The notes: generated from the sequence alone by a model not told the origin. Positions 25,255 to 33,952 are shown, numbered from the stretch's first letter. The stretch is DNA of 36,145 nt from Prevotella sp. UBA3757 (GCA_002371715.1 DFGF01000026.1:1268-37412), one strand, 5' to 3'. Made by a program: numbers and translations.

Positions 25255-26145
25255 ATGAACGAGACGAAACGCGGATTTATCCAGTTGCACCTCAGCGTGC
25301 TGCTGGCAGGCTTTACGGGCTTGTTTGGCCGACTGATTACGCTGAACGAGGTGGACATCGTGTGGTACCGCATGCTTTTTACCACTTGCATCCTGCTGGT
25401 GTTCACGGGTCTGCCTCGCGTCGGTTGGCAGAAGTTCTGGCAGCTGTGCGGTTGCGGTGCCCTGTTAGGGTTACACTGGATACTGTTTTACGGCTCTATC
25501 AAGGCCTCGAACGTCTCCATCGGCGTCATCTGCTTCTCGCTGATAGGTTTCTTCACGGCGCTGTTCGAACCGATACTGTTCAAAGAAAAGCGTTTCTCTT
25601 GGATAGAGTTGCTGTTTTCGCTAATCACTGTTGCGGGCGTGATGTGCATCTTCTCGCTCGATGCCCGCTATCGCACAGGCATTGCCATAGGAATTGTCTC
25701 GTCGGCCGTCTGTGCGCTCTATGCCATCTGCAACAAGAAAGCCAGCATAGGAGTGCGTAGCCGCACGGTACTGATGTATCAGATGGCGGGCGGTCTGGTG
25801 GCTGTCAGCCTCATCGCCCCACTCTACCTGAGCGTGTTTCCCAGCCATCAGCCCGTCATCGTCATTCCAGACGGCTCAAACCTGTGGCTGATGCTTTGCC
25901 ACGCCCTGTTCTGCACCGTTGGCATGTACCTACTGCAGATACAGGCACTGAAACGCCTCTCAGCCTTTACCGTCAATCTGACGTACAATCTGGAGCCATG
26001 CTATACCATCATTCTGGCCTTCTTCATCTTTGGGGAAGGCCGCGAACTGAACTTCTCCTTCTACCTCGGCATCGCCCTCATCCTGCTCAGCGTGCTGCTT
26101 CAGACGCTGCGGGTGGGTTCGCGCCGTACGGCCCATGAGTCGTAA
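25255..26145 (+). CDS. EamA/DMT-family transporter, 296 aa
   Basis: Inner-membrane drug/metabolite transporter with about ten helices and two EamA repeats. Repeat 1 shows LHWILFYGSIKASNVSIGVI; the second half includes GMYLLQIQALKRLSAFTVNL and YNLEPCYTIILAFFIFGEG, the typical end of the fold. Substrates in this family range from amino acids to nucleosides and cannot be told from sequence. It follows the peroxiredoxin gene closely and ends only 3 bases before the stop of a convergent DMT gene, leaving no room for a terminator between them. Confidence 0.9.
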   Translation: MNETKRGFIQLHLSVLLAGFTGLFGRLITLNEVDIVWYRMLFTTCILLVFTGLPRVGWQKFWQLCGCGALLGLHWILFYGSIKASNVSIGVICFSLIGFFTALFEPILFKEKRFSWIELLFSLITVAGVMCIFSLDARYRTGIAIGIVSSAVCALYAICNKKASIGVRSRTVLMYQMAGGLVAVSLIAPLYLSVFPSHQPVIVIPDGSNLWLMLCHALFCTVGMYLLQIQALKRLSAFTVNLTYNLEPCYTIILAFFIFGEGRELNFSFYLGIALILLSVLLQTLRVGSRRTAHES

Positions 26146-26148
26146 GAA

Positions 26149-27069
26149 CTAACCGAGGAAGAAGAGGCTGACACCGACAACAGAGATGACGGCTCCCAAC
26201 ACGGCACGCCACGTGATGCGCTCGTGGAAGAGCCAACGGGAGGGCAGCAGGATGATGATGGGCGTCATGGCCATCAGCGTGGAAGCAATGCCGGCGGCAG
26301 TGTACTGTACAGCCATCAGCGAGAATCCAACGCCCACGAAGGGACCAAAGACGGTGGTGGCCGTGGCCACGGTCAGGCCTTTGCCGTCGTGCAGGGCCTC
26401 GCGCAGTGGAGCCAGTCCCTCACGCAGATACATCAGTAAGAGAAAACCAATGATGCCGGCTAAACAGCGGTAGAAGTTGGCACTGAACGGCACCAGCCAG
26501 TCGGGCATGCCGGCCACAACCTCATAATGATCCATGCCTATCTTGCTCAGTACCAGGCCAACACCCTGACAGACAGCAGCACCCACGGCAAAGAGCACAC
26601 CGTTCAGCGGCAACTTCAGCGACAGCCGATGATGCGTGCCGCGCCCCAGCACGGAGATACCGATACCCGCAAGCGTTACCAGCATGGCTACGATGCTCAT
26701 CAGCGACATTCGCTGACCCAGCGTCACCCAAGCCATCAGGGCGGCAGCGAGTGGTGCCAGCGTCATGAAGAGCTGGCCATAGCGCGAACCGATGATGATA
26801 TAACACTGGAAGAGACAGAAGTCGCCGATAACGTAGCCTACGAGTCCAGACAGCAACATCCACCCGGCAGCCTCAGCCGAGGCTCCCGGTGGCAGGACGC
26901 TGCCCGTCACCACGCCAAACATGACGAGCGAAAACAGCAGGGCCAGGGCCATGCGCAACACGTTGAGCGTCAGGTTGCCCAGCCGCTTCGAACCAAACTC
27001 GCTGAGCAGTGCTGTCGCCGTCCATGAAAAGGCCACACCAATCGAAATAAGTTCACCAATATAGGTCAT
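26149..27069 (-). CDS. EamA/DMT-family transporter, 306 aa
   Basis: A second DMT-type inner-membrane exporter with about ten helices. Typical blocks are VAFSWTATALLSEFGSKRLG at the N-terminus, PLAAALMAWVTLGQRMSLMS ending repeat 1, and GIASTLMAMTPIIILLPSRW with LFHERITWRAVLGAVISVVG at the end. It lies 22 bases after the AGCS symporter gene on the same strand and is probably cotranscribed from the promoter at 28508-28539. It appears only distantly similar to the neighbouring DMT protein, so recent tandem duplication is unlikely. The start is the first ATG, directly before helix 1. Confidence 0.9.
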   Translation of the reverse strand: MTYIGELISIGVAFSWTATALLSEFGSKRLGNLTLNVLRMALALLFSLVMFGVVTGSVLPPGASAEAAGWMLLSGLVGYVIGDFCLFQCYIIIGSRYGQLFMTLAPLAAALMAWVTLGQRMSLMSIVAMLVTLAGIGISVLGRGTHHRLSLKLPLNGVLFAVGAAVCQGVGLVLSKIGMDHYEVVAGMPDWLVPFSANFYRCLAGIIGFLLLMYLREGLAPLREALHDGKGLTVATATTVFGPFVGVGFSLMAVQYTAAGIASTLMAMTPIIILLPSRWLFHERITWRAVLGAVISVVGVSLFFLG

Positions 27070-27091
27070 CGTTTAATCTTTGTCCGTTTGC

Positions 27092-28489
27092 TTATTCCCA
27101 GCACACTATATCCTGCTCCAATTCCGGCAACTGGCTCCGATGGAAGGTGGGATCCTTGACACCCTGACGCTTCTGCTGCCGATAGTCGTCAAGCAGCCGG
27201 AAGGCGTAGCGCCCCAGGAGAATGATGGCCACCAGGTTGCAAGCCGTCAGCAGCGCCATACAGAAATCTATCATGCTCCACACCACCTCCAGGGTAACCA
27301 GCGCGCCGAACATCACCATCACGCCACCAGACAAAATGCGGTAGACGGTCATCACCACGGGGCTGTCGGTCATGAAGCGCACGTTGGCCTCGCCATAGTA
27401 ATAGTTGCCAATCATGGACGAATAGGCAAACAGGAAGATGGCAACGGCCACGAAGACGGGGCCCCAAGCGCCTACCTCGCTCTCCAGCGCACGCTGGGTG
27501 AGCATGATGCCGTTCAGTTCGGGCACCTCGTAGAGTCCGCTAATCAGGATGATAAACGCCGTACACGAGCAGACCACCAGCGTGTCGGTAAACACGCCCA
27601 ACGCCTGGATGAGTCCCTGCTTGACAGGATGCGTCACGGCAGCCGTCGCCGCCGCATTGGGGGCACTGCCCTCGCCTGCCTCGTTGGAGAAGAGGCCGCG
27701 CTTCACGCCGTTCATGATGGCTGCACCCACCATGCCGCCTACAGCCTGCTCCAGTCCGAAGGCACTCGTCACGATGACTTTCAGCACGTGCGGCAACTGC
27801 TGGATATTCATCACGATGATGACCACCGCCAGTATCAAGTAACCCACGGCCATGACGGGCACGAGTATGGAACTGACGCGCGCTATGCGCTGAATGCCGC
27901 CAAAGATGATGGACAGCGTCAACACCACCAGCAGCACGCCCATGACCGTAGGACTCCATCCGAAGGCCCCCTCGATGGCACCGCAGATGGTATTGGTCTG
28001 CACGGAATTATTGGCCAGTCCGAAGGTCACCGTGATAAGAACGGCAAAGAGCACCGCCATCCACCGGCAGTGCAGGCCGCGCTGGATGTAGTAGGCCGGA
28101 CCGCCAATGAACGAGTCGCTGTGGTGCTGCTTGAACAGCTGGCCCAGCGTAGACTCCACAAAGGCTGTAGCCGCACCGACCAGCGCCGTCACCCACATCC
28201 AGAACACGGCACCAGGACCGCCCACGGCTATTGCCGTAGCCACACCGGCCAGATTGCCCGTGCCCACCCTGGAGGCCAGCGACACGGCAAAGGCCTGGAA
28301 CGACGAGATATGTCGCTCGCCACCCTTGGGCTTGCCTGCCGAATCGGTCAGCAGACGCAGCATTTCAGGAAACATACGGAACTGTACAAAGCGCGTGCGC
28401 CACGTAAACCACAGCCCACAACCCACAAGTGCGGCTATCAGGCAATAGCCCCACAACACATTATTGATTTGGTTTAACAGGTCTAACAT
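27092..28489 (-). CDS. AGCS-family sodium:alanine/glycine symporter, 465 aa
   Basis: Inner-membrane transporter that takes up alanine or glycine with sodium. The family core is clear: SLASRVGTGNLAGVATAIAV near the N-terminus, then GPGAVFWMW, FIGGPAYYIQ and KRGLFSNEAGEGSAPNAAAT in the second half. About 11 membrane helices are expected, and the length is normal. The frame is open to 28510, but the -7 box at 28508-28515 overlaps that position, so transcription begins after it and ATG 28489 is the start. The DMT gene 22 bases downstream shares the strand, suggesting coordinated amino-acid uptake and export. Confidence 0.93.
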   Translation of the reverse strand: MLDLLNQINNVLWGYCLIAALVGCGLWFTWRTRFVQFRMFPEMLRLLTDSAGKPKGGERHISSFQAFAVSLASRVGTGNLAGVATAIAVGGPGAVFWMWVTALVGAATAFVESTLGQLFKQHHSDSFIGGPAYYIQRGLHCRWMAVLFAVLITVTFGLANNSVQTNTICGAIEGAFGWSPTVMGVLLVVLTLSIIFGGIQRIARVSSILVPVMAVGYLILAVVIIVMNIQQLPHVLKVIVTSAFGLEQAVGGMVGAAIMNGVKRGLFSNEAGEGSAPNAAATAAVTHPVKQGLIQALGVFTDTLVVCSCTAFIILISGLYEVPELNGIMLTQRALESEVGAWGPVFVAVAIFLFAYSSMIGNYYYGEANVRFMTDSPVVMTVYRILSGGVMVMFGALVTLEVVWSMIDFCMALLTACNLVAIILLGRYAFRLLDDYRQQKRQGVKDPTFHRSQLPELEQDIVCWE

Positions 28490-28507
28490 CGTTTTTGCAA
28501 TGAGTTG

Positions 28508-28539
28508 CAAAGGTAAGTATTAATCTTTAAACTCCCAAA
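28508..28539 (-). promoter_or_regulatory. Bacteroidota promoter of the AGCS-DMT operon, decides the AGCS start
   Basis: Minus strand: TTTG (28536-28539), 20 bases, TACCTTTG (28508-28515). The transcript should start near 28500, giving a leader of about 12 bases to ATG 28489. Confidence 0.85.
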
Positions 28540-28599
28540 CAATTGGACGGTTAGATACACTTTTCCATCGAAATAAATGGTTTTCTTGGCAGTTTTTCG

Positions 28600-28607
28600 T
28601 ACCTTTG
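28600..28607 (+). promoter_or_regulatory. -7 promoter element before the DMT pseudogene
   Basis: TACCTTTG matches the -7 consensus and lies 25 bases before the GTG at 28633. No clear TTTG is found 20 bases upstream. The promoter seems to survive although the gene is broken. Confidence 0.6.
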
Positions 28608-28632
28608 CACCGCAAAAAGGGAAATTAGACTG

Positions 28633-28955
28633 GTGACAAACAAACGACTGACATATCATCTCATAGCATTTCTGGTGATAGCCATCTGGGGCTCTACCTT
28701 CGTATTCACCAAACTGCTGCTGCTGGGCGGGCTCTCGGCGGCTGCATTGCCTCGATGCTTTGTTTCCTGGCATGGAACTGGGTCATGAAGCAGCTGGGTG
28801 CCGTCGTCGCCACCAACTACGTCTATCTGAACCCCGTCACCACCATCATCTTTGCCTGGCTGATACTTTCAGAACAGATAACCGTCTACTTCCTCCTCGG
28901 CACGGCCCTCATCCTCATTGGCATGTACCTGGCTGATCAGGCAAAGCCCCAATAG
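28633..28955 (+). pseudogene. EamA/DMT transporter remnant with internal deletion
   Basis: A GTG at 28633 opens a frame for a typical DMT N-terminus (ending AIWGSTFVFTKLLLLGGLSA), which then runs off and stops early. The C-terminal part is in another frame: SMLCFLAWNWVMKQLGAVVA, YLNPVTTIIFAWLILSEQ and LGTALILIGMYLADQ to the stop at 28955. Together only about 110 of the usual 290-310 residues remain, so roughly 570 bases were lost between about 28731 and 28745, and the join is out of frame. The C-terminal ORF alone (ATG 28755, 66 aa) could be translated, but half a DMT repeat is unlikely to function. Confidence 0.85.
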
Positions 28956-28999
28956 CACCTAATGTCAGGCAAAGCCTCAACAGCACTAAGTGCCAGCCC
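28938..28999. repeat. 28-base imperfect tandem repeat over the pseudogene stop
   Basis: A unit beginning CAGGCAAAGCCCCAATAGCA (28938-28965) is repeated with changes at 28966-28993, and a third copy starts at 28994 but soon diverges. The pseudogene stop codon TAG (28953-28955) is in the first unit. Confidence 0.65.
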
Positions 29000-29018
29000 C
29001 TCAGCACCCCTCCACTTA

Positions 29019-29081
29019 TTCCCAGTTAGGGAATTATATTTTCCCAGTTAGGGAATTATATTTTCCCAGTTAGGGAATATT
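29019..29081. repeat. 22-base tandem repeat, 3 copies, each with a small hairpin
   Basis: Copies at 29019-29040 and 29041-29062 are identical, and a shortened third is at 29063-29081. Each contains the inverted repeat TTCCC-AGTTA-GGGAA. No gene lies here; the ychF promoter starts about 55 bases further on. Confidence 0.85.
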
Positions 29082-29136
29082 TTGGGGGCTTCAATGTGTT
29101 CCATACATTGAACGGCGAAAAATAATTGTATAAACA

Positions 29137-29168
29137 TTTGCCGTTGTCGTACTTTAGTTGTACCTTTG
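29137..29168 (+). promoter_or_regulatory. Bacteroidota promoter of ychF
   Basis: TTTG at 29137-29140, 20 bases, TACCTTTG at 29161-29168, then a leader of about 25 bases to ATG 29199. Confidence 0.85.
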
Positions 29169-29198
29169 CAGGCAAAATATAAACGTTTATAAGAAAAG

Positions 29199-30299
29199 AT
29201 GTCATTAAAATGTGGTATTGTAGGACTACCCAATGTGGGTAAGTCTACGTTATTTAACTGCCTCAGCAGCGCTAAGGCTCAGGCAGCCAACTTTCCATTC
29301 TGTACGATAGAACCCAACGTGGGCGTGATAACCGTGCCCGACGAACGACTGACCCGTCTGGCCGAACTGGTGCATCCAGGGCGCATCGTGCCGGCTACCT
29401 GTGAAATCGTTGACATAGCAGGCCTGGTAAAGGGTGCCTCGAAGGGTGAGGGCCTGGGTAATAAGTTCTTAGGCAACATCCGCGAAACGGACGCCATCAT
29501 CCACGTGCTGCGCTGTTTCGAGGACGAGAACATCACGCATGTAGACGGTACGATAGACCCCATACGCGACAAGGAGATCATCGACACCGAACTGCAGCTG
29601 AAAGACCTGGAAACGATAGAGTCAAGACTGGCCAAGACCGAGAAGGCTGCCGCTGCCGGCAACAAGGAGGCCAAGGTGGAGGTGACGGTGCTGAAGGCCT
29701 ACAAGGAGGTGCTGGAGCAAGGCAAGAATGCGCGCATCGTGGAGTTTGAATCGAAGGACGAGCAGGACTGCGCCCGCAACCTCTTCCTGCTGACGGCCAA
29801 GCCCGTGCTCTACGTCTGCAACGTAGGCGAGCAGGACGCCAAGAGCGGCAACGACTTCACCAAGAAGGTGGAGCAGCTGGCCAAGGAGGAGGGTGCCGAG
29901 GCCATGATTATTGCCGCCAAGACCGAGGAGGACATTGCCGAGCTGGAGTCGTACGAGGACAAGCAGCTGTTCCTGGAGGAGCTGGGCCTGGAGGAGAGCG
30001 GCGTGAACCGGCTGATTAAGAAGGCCTACGCCCTGCTGAACCTCGAAACGTTTATCACCGCCGGCGAGATGGAGGTAAAGGCGTGGACATACAAGAAGGG
30101 CTGGAAGGCCCCACAGTGTGCCGGCGTCATCCATACCGACTTCGAGAAGGGCTTTATACGGGCCGAGGTCATCAAGTACGACGACTACATTCATTATGGC
30201 TCTGAGGCCGCTGTCCGCGAAGCGGGCAAGATGGGCATTGAGGGTAAAGAATATGTCGTGCAGGACGGGGATATCATGCACTTTAGGTTTAACGTATAG
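29199..30299 (+). CDS. ychF: YchF/OLA1-family redox-regulated ATPase, 366 aa
   Basis: Universally conserved Obg-related P-loop protein that binds ATP rather than GTP and associates with ribosomes. The P-loop is GLPNVGKST (residues 9-17) and switch/G3 is DIAGLVKGASKGEGLGNKFL. The G4 region reads YVCNVGE instead of the NKxD of true GTPases, as expected for YchF. A coiled-coil segment lies at about 125-165 and the C-terminal TGS domain ends VQDGDIMHFRFNV. Length matches the family exactly. It has its own consensus promoter; lgt follows after a 103-base gap largely filled by a 9-base repeat. Confidence 0.97.
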   Translation: MSLKCGIVGLPNVGKSTLFNCLSSAKAQAANFPFCTIEPNVGVITVPDERLTRLAELVHPGRIVPATCEIVDIAGLVKGASKGEGLGNKFLGNIRETDAIIHVLRCFEDENITHVDGTIDPIRDKEIIDTELQLKDLETIESRLAKTEKAAAAGNKEAKVEVTVLKAYKEVLEQGKNARIVEFESKDEQDCARNLFLLTAKPVLYVCNVGEQDAKSGNDFTKKVEQLAKEEGAEAMIIAAKTEEDIAELESYEDKQLFLEELGLEESGVNRLIKKAYALLNLETFITAGEMEVKAWTYKKGWKAPQCAGVIHTDFEKGFIRAEVIKYDDYIHYGSEAAVREAGKMGIEGKEYVVQDGDIMHFRFNV

Positions 30300-30310
30300 A
30301 TAGGGTGGAA

Positions 30311-30382
30311 AACTAGTTAAACTAGATAGACTAGATAGACTAGTTAAACTAGATAGACTAGTTAGACTAGATAGACTAGATA
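30311..30382. repeat. 9-base tandem repeat (RACTAGWTA), 8 units, between ychF and lgt
   Basis: Eight uninterrupted units, alternating AACTAG or GACTAG with TTA or ATA, run from 30311 to 30382 and end 20 bases before the lgt ATG. Each unit has a CTAG. No promoter was seen between the genes, so the array is probably in the leader of a ychF-lgt transcript. Confidence 0.85.
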
Positions 30383-30402
30383 GACCAGAAAAAAAAAGAA
30401 CT

Positions 30403-31215
30403 ATGAACTACGAACTTTTTATAAACTGGAATCCAGGCCTGACCATCGGACCGTTCCGCTGGTATTCGCTGTGCTGGCTCGTGGGCCTGCTGCTGGCTTA
30501 CCTCGTCGTGAAACGCCTGTATAAGGAGCAGCAAATCAAGGACGAGTTGTTCGACCCGCTGTTCATCTACTGTTTTCTGGGCATCCTGATTGGGGCGCGC
30601 TTGGGACACTGCATCTTCTACCAGCCCGACTACTTCCTGACGTCTGGCAAGGGGTTCATTGAGATGCTGCTGCCCATCCACTTCCTACAGGACGGTGGAT
30701 GGAAGTTTACAGGCTACGAGGGACTGGCCTCGCACGGTGGTACACTGGGACTGATGATAGCCCTGTGGCTGTATGTCAGGAAGACCAAGCTCAGCCTTTG
30801 GACCGTACTGGACAATATTGCCATTGCCACCGGTTCGACGGCCTGCTTCATCCGACTGGGTAACCTGATGAACTCAGAGATTATAGGCAAGGTGACGGAC
30901 GTGCCCTGGGCCTTCATCTTCGAACGTGTTGACATGATGCCGCGCCATCCCGGCCAACTCTACGAGGCTATAGCCTACGGCATATTGTTCGGCCTGATGT
31001 GGTGGCTGCACAGGAAATATCCTGAGAAGATTGGTACGGGCTGGTACTTCGGCCTGTGTCTGACGTACATCTTCACCTTCCGCTTCTTCATCGAGTACAC
31101 CAAGGAGATTCAGGAGGCCTTCGAGGCCTCGCTGCCTATTGACATGGGGCAGATTCTATCGATTCCATTCATCATCCTTGGTGCCTACTGCATGATCAGA
31201 GCCAAAAAGAGTTGA
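30403..31215 (+). CDS. lgt: Prolipoprotein diacylglyceryl transferase, 270 aa
   Basis: Inner-membrane enzyme that transfers diacylglycerol from phosphatidylglycerol to the lipobox Cys of prolipoproteins, the first step in making lipoproteins such as the SusD protein here. About seven helices are seen. Conserved blocks: FRWYSLCWLVGLL, GARLGHCIFYQPDYF, GLASHGGTLG (with the catalytic-region His) and the signature RLGNLMNSEIIGK, then RHPGQLYEA. The length is normal. The ATG follows an A-rich leader. The last codons AGT-TGA are formed by the first unit of a heptad repeat, so the natural C-terminus may have been trimmed or extended by it. Confidence 0.95.
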   Translation: MNYELFINWNPGLTIGPFRWYSLCWLVGLLLAYLVVKRLYKEQQIKDELFDPLFIYCFLGILIGARLGHCIFYQPDYFLTSGKGFIEMLLPIHFLQDGGWKFTGYEGLASHGGTLGLMIALWLYVRKTKLSLWTVLDNIAIATGSTACFIRLGNLMNSEIIGKVTDVPWAFIFERVDMMPRHPGQLYEAIAYGILFGLMWWLHRKYPEKIGTGWYFGLCLTYIFTFRFFIEYTKEIQEAFEASLPIDMGQILSIPFIILGAYCMIRAKKS

Positions 31216-31251
31216 CAGTTGACAGTTGAGAGTTGAGAGTTGACAGTTATC
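31210..31251. repeat. Heptad repeat (AGTTGAC), 6 units, over the lgt stop
   Basis: Units AGTTGAC, AGTTGAC, AGTTGAG, AGTTGAG, AGTTGAC and AGTTATC. The lgt stop TGA (31213-31215) is in the first unit. Same family as the degenerate array at 1659-1686. Confidence 0.85.
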
Positions 31252-31300
31252 ACTCAACAAAAAAGGTAATCATAAACTTCAAATTTCAAACTTCAAAAAT

Positions 31301-31336
31301 AAAAAAATCGTCTCATTTGCCTGAGACGATTTTTTT
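31301..31336. terminator. Bidirectional terminator shared by lgt and mutS
   Basis: A perfect 15-base stem (31301-31315 with 31322-31336), six-base loop and seven-base A and T tracts work on either strand between the convergent genes. The mutS stop codon (31313-31315) and its last residues KKIVSGK are inside the hairpin. Confidence 0.9.
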
Positions 31337-33931
31337 GATTTCATTCAGTTTGTTCAGTGCCTCCAGGGGTGTCAGGTTGTTGACGTCGAGACCCAGTATC
31401 TCGTCACGCACCTGACAGAGTACGGGGTCGTCCAACTGGAAGAAGGAGAGCTGCATGCCCTCGCGACTCTGGGCAATCTCGGCCGTGGGCTTACCAACGG
31501 TGCCTACCGTGGCATTATCGGCCTCCAGCTGTTTCAGGATGACGTTGGCGCGCTTGACGATGCTGCGAGGCATGCCCGATATCTCAGCCACGTGAATGCC
31601 AAAGGAGTGCTCGCTGCCGCCCTTCTCCAGCTTGCGCAGAAAGATAACCTTGCCCTCGACCTCTTTGACCGAGACGTTATAGTTCTTGATGCGCTGGAAG
31701 TTCTTCTCCATCTCGTTCAGCTCATGATAGTGGGTGGCAAACAGCGTGCGGGCACGTGCCTTGGGCTGTTCATGCAGATACTCGACGATGGCCCAGGCTA
31801 TCGAGATGCCGTCGTAGGTAGAGGTGCCACGGCCCAGCTCGTCGAACAATACCAAGGAGCGTGACGTGACGTTGTTGAGGATGTTGGCGGCCTCCGTCAT
31901 CTCCACCATAAACGTTGACTCGCCCAGCGAGATATTGTCAGAGGCCCCTACCCTGGTGAATATCTTGTCCACCAGGCCGATTTCCGCGCTCTCTGCAGGC
32001 ACGAAACTGCCCATCTGGGCCAATAGCGTGATGAGTGCCGTCTGACGCAGCAGCGCCGATTTACCGGCCATGTTCGGACCGGTGATGATGATGATTTGCT
32101 GGCGGTCAGCGTCCAGGTAGATGTCGTTTGGCACATAATGCTCGCCCACGGGCAGCTGCGTCTCGATGACTGGGTGACGACCCTGCCGGATGTCGATGAC
32201 GTCAGAAGCCGAAATGACGGGGCGCACGTAGTGAAGTTCCTCGGCAGTCTTGGCAGCCGAGAGCAGGCAGTCCAGACGGGCCAGAACGTTGGCATTGATC
32301 TGAATCTGGGGAATAAAATCCTGCAGGGCCAGCACCAGGTCGCCGAAGAGGCGGGCCTCCAGCGAGAGAATCTTGTCCTCGGCACCCAGGATTTTCTCCT
32401 CGTACTCCTTCAGTTCCTGCGTGATGTAACGCTCGGCCTGGGCCAGCGTCTGCTTGCGTACCCACTCGGCCGGCACCTTGTCCTTATACGTGTTGCGCAC
32501 CTCCAGGTAATAGCCGAAGACGTTGTTGTAGCCCACCTTCAGCGACTGGATGCCCGTCTGCTGGGCCTCACGCTCCTGAATCTGCAGCAGATAGTCCTTG
32601 CCAGAATAGGCTATGTGGCGCAACTCGTCCAACTCGCTGTTCACGCCGTCGCGAATCACCCCACCCTTCTGCACCAGCTGTGGCGGGTCGCTCTGTATCT
32701 CGCGCTCTATGCGTTCACGGATGCTCTCGCAGAGGTTCAGCTGCTCCCCCACCCGCTTCAGCGACTCGTTGCTGGCGTAGAGGCAGGCCGTCTTGATGGG
32801 CTGGATGGCCTGCAGGGCTGACTTCAGCTGGACTACCTCACGGGGCGACACTCGGCCCGTGGCCACCTTCGAGACGATACGCTCCAGGTCGCCAATGCGG
32901 TGCAGCTGTTCGTCGACACACTGCCGGAAGTCCGGTTCGCGATAGTAATAGTCCACGATGTCGAGCCGCTCGTTGATGGGCTTCTCGTCCTTCAGCGGAA
33001 AGACTACCCATCGGCGCAGCATACGGCCGCCCATGGGCGTCACCGTACGGTCAATGACGTCAAGCAGCGACTTGCCGTCCTCCTGCATCGGACTGATAAG
33101 CTCCAGTGAACGCACCGTAAACTTATCGAGGCGGACATAGCGCTCCTCCTCGATACGCGACAGCGAGGTGATGTGGGCTATCTGCGTATGCAGCGTCTGC
33201 TCCAGATACTGCAGGATGGCTCCGGCGGCTATCACGCCACTCTTCAGATGGTCGACGCCAAAGCCCTTGAGCGACTTGACATTGAAGTGCTTGTAGAGTT
33301 TCTGATGGGCCGTCTGCTCGGTAAACACCCAGTCATCCAGTTCGAAGGTGACGAGGCGGTTGCCGAAGTAGCGCTCGAAATCGTGCTTGCGGCCACGGTC
33401 GTAGAGCACCTCCTTGGGCTGGAAACTGCCGATGAGCTTCTCAACATAATCGTAGACACCCTCGCCCACAAGAAACTCGCCAGTAGAAATATCGAGGAAC
33501 GACACGCCGCACGAGGCCTTGCCGAAATGCACGGCACAGAGGAAATTGTTCTCCTTGTAGTTGAGCACCGTGTCCTGCATGGCCACGCCAGGCGTGACGA
33601 GTTCAGTGATGCCGCGCTTGACAAGTTTCTTTGCCAGCTTGGGGTCTTCCAACTGGTCGCAGATGGCTACGCGCTTGCCGGCACGGATAAGTTTGGGCAG
33701 GTAGGTATCGAGGGCATGATGCGGAAAACCGGCCATCTCGTCGCCCTTGTTGTAGCCGTTGTTGCGATGAGTCAGCGTGATGCCCAGGATGCGTGATGCT
33801 ATGACGGCATCCTCGCAATAGGTTTCATAGAAGTCGCCACACCGGAAGAGCAGCACGGCTTCAGGATATTTAGCCTTGAAGTCGAAAAACTGTTTCATCA
33901 TTGGTGTCAGCTCGCCATCTTTCTTTGCCAT
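31313..33931 (-). CDS. mutS: DNA mismatch repair protein MutS, 872 aa
   Basis: Recognises mismatches and small loops and recruits MutL. The N-terminal mismatch-binding motif is CGDFYETYCEDA (Phe-x-Glu), the ATPase has Walker A TGPNMAGKS (Lys about 624), and DELGRGTSTYDGISIAWA plus FATHYHEL are the Walker B and switch regions. Length is typical. The frame is open to a TTG at 33955, but that codon overlaps the -7 box CAAAGGTA (33953-33960), so ATG 33931 (MAKKDGELTP) is the start. The stop lies in the terminator hairpin shared with lgt. As a repeat-rich window, loss of MutS would be expected to raise slippage, but the gene is intact. Confidence 0.97.
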   Translation of the reverse strand: MAKKDGELTPMMKQFFDFKAKYPEAVLLFRCGDFYETYCEDAVIASRILGITLTHRNNGYNKGDEMAGFPHHALDTYLPKLIRAGKRVAICDQLEDPKLAKKLVKRGITELVTPGVAMQDTVLNYKENNFLCAVHFGKASCGVSFLDISTGEFLVGEGVYDYVEKLIGSFQPKEVLYDRGRKHDFERYFGNRLVTFELDDWVFTEQTAHQKLYKHFNVKSLKGFGVDHLKSGVIAAGAILQYLEQTLHTQIAHITSLSRIEEERYVRLDKFTVRSLELISPMQEDGKSLLDVIDRTVTPMGGRMLRRWVVFPLKDEKPINERLDIVDYYYREPDFRQCVDEQLHRIGDLERIVSKVATGRVSPREVVQLKSALQAIQPIKTACLYASNESLKRVGEQLNLCESIRERIEREIQSDPPQLVQKGGVIRDGVNSELDELRHIAYSGKDYLLQIQEREAQQTGIQSLKVGYNNVFGYYLEVRNTYKDKVPAEWVRKQTLAQAERYITQELKEYEEKILGAEDKILSLEARLFGDLVLALQDFIPQIQINANVLARLDCLLSAAKTAEELHYVRPVISASDVIDIRQGRHPVIETQLPVGEHYVPNDIYLDADRQQIIIITGPNMAGKSALLRQTALITLLAQMGSFVPAESAEIGLVDKIFTRVGASDNISLGESTFMVEMTEAANILNNVTSRSLVLFDELGRGTSTYDGISIAWAIVEYLHEQPKARARTLFATHYHELNEMEKNFQRIKNYNVSVKEVEGKVIFLRKLEKGGSEHSFGIHVAEISGMPRSIVKRANVILKQLEADNATVGTVGKPTAEIAQSREGMQLSFFQLDDPVLCQVRDEILGLDVNNLTPLEALNKLNEIKKIVSGK

Positions 33932-33952
33932 AGTACGTTGCAGAATTTCGTG

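Noticed and set aside
27080..28477. 465-codon plus-strand open frame rich in His and Arg
   Set aside because: Antisense to the AGCS symporter; the composition is that of a reversed membrane protein.
29019..29081. CRISPR array
   Set aside because: Units follow each other directly without spacers and no cas genes are present; the same applies to the other tandem arrays.
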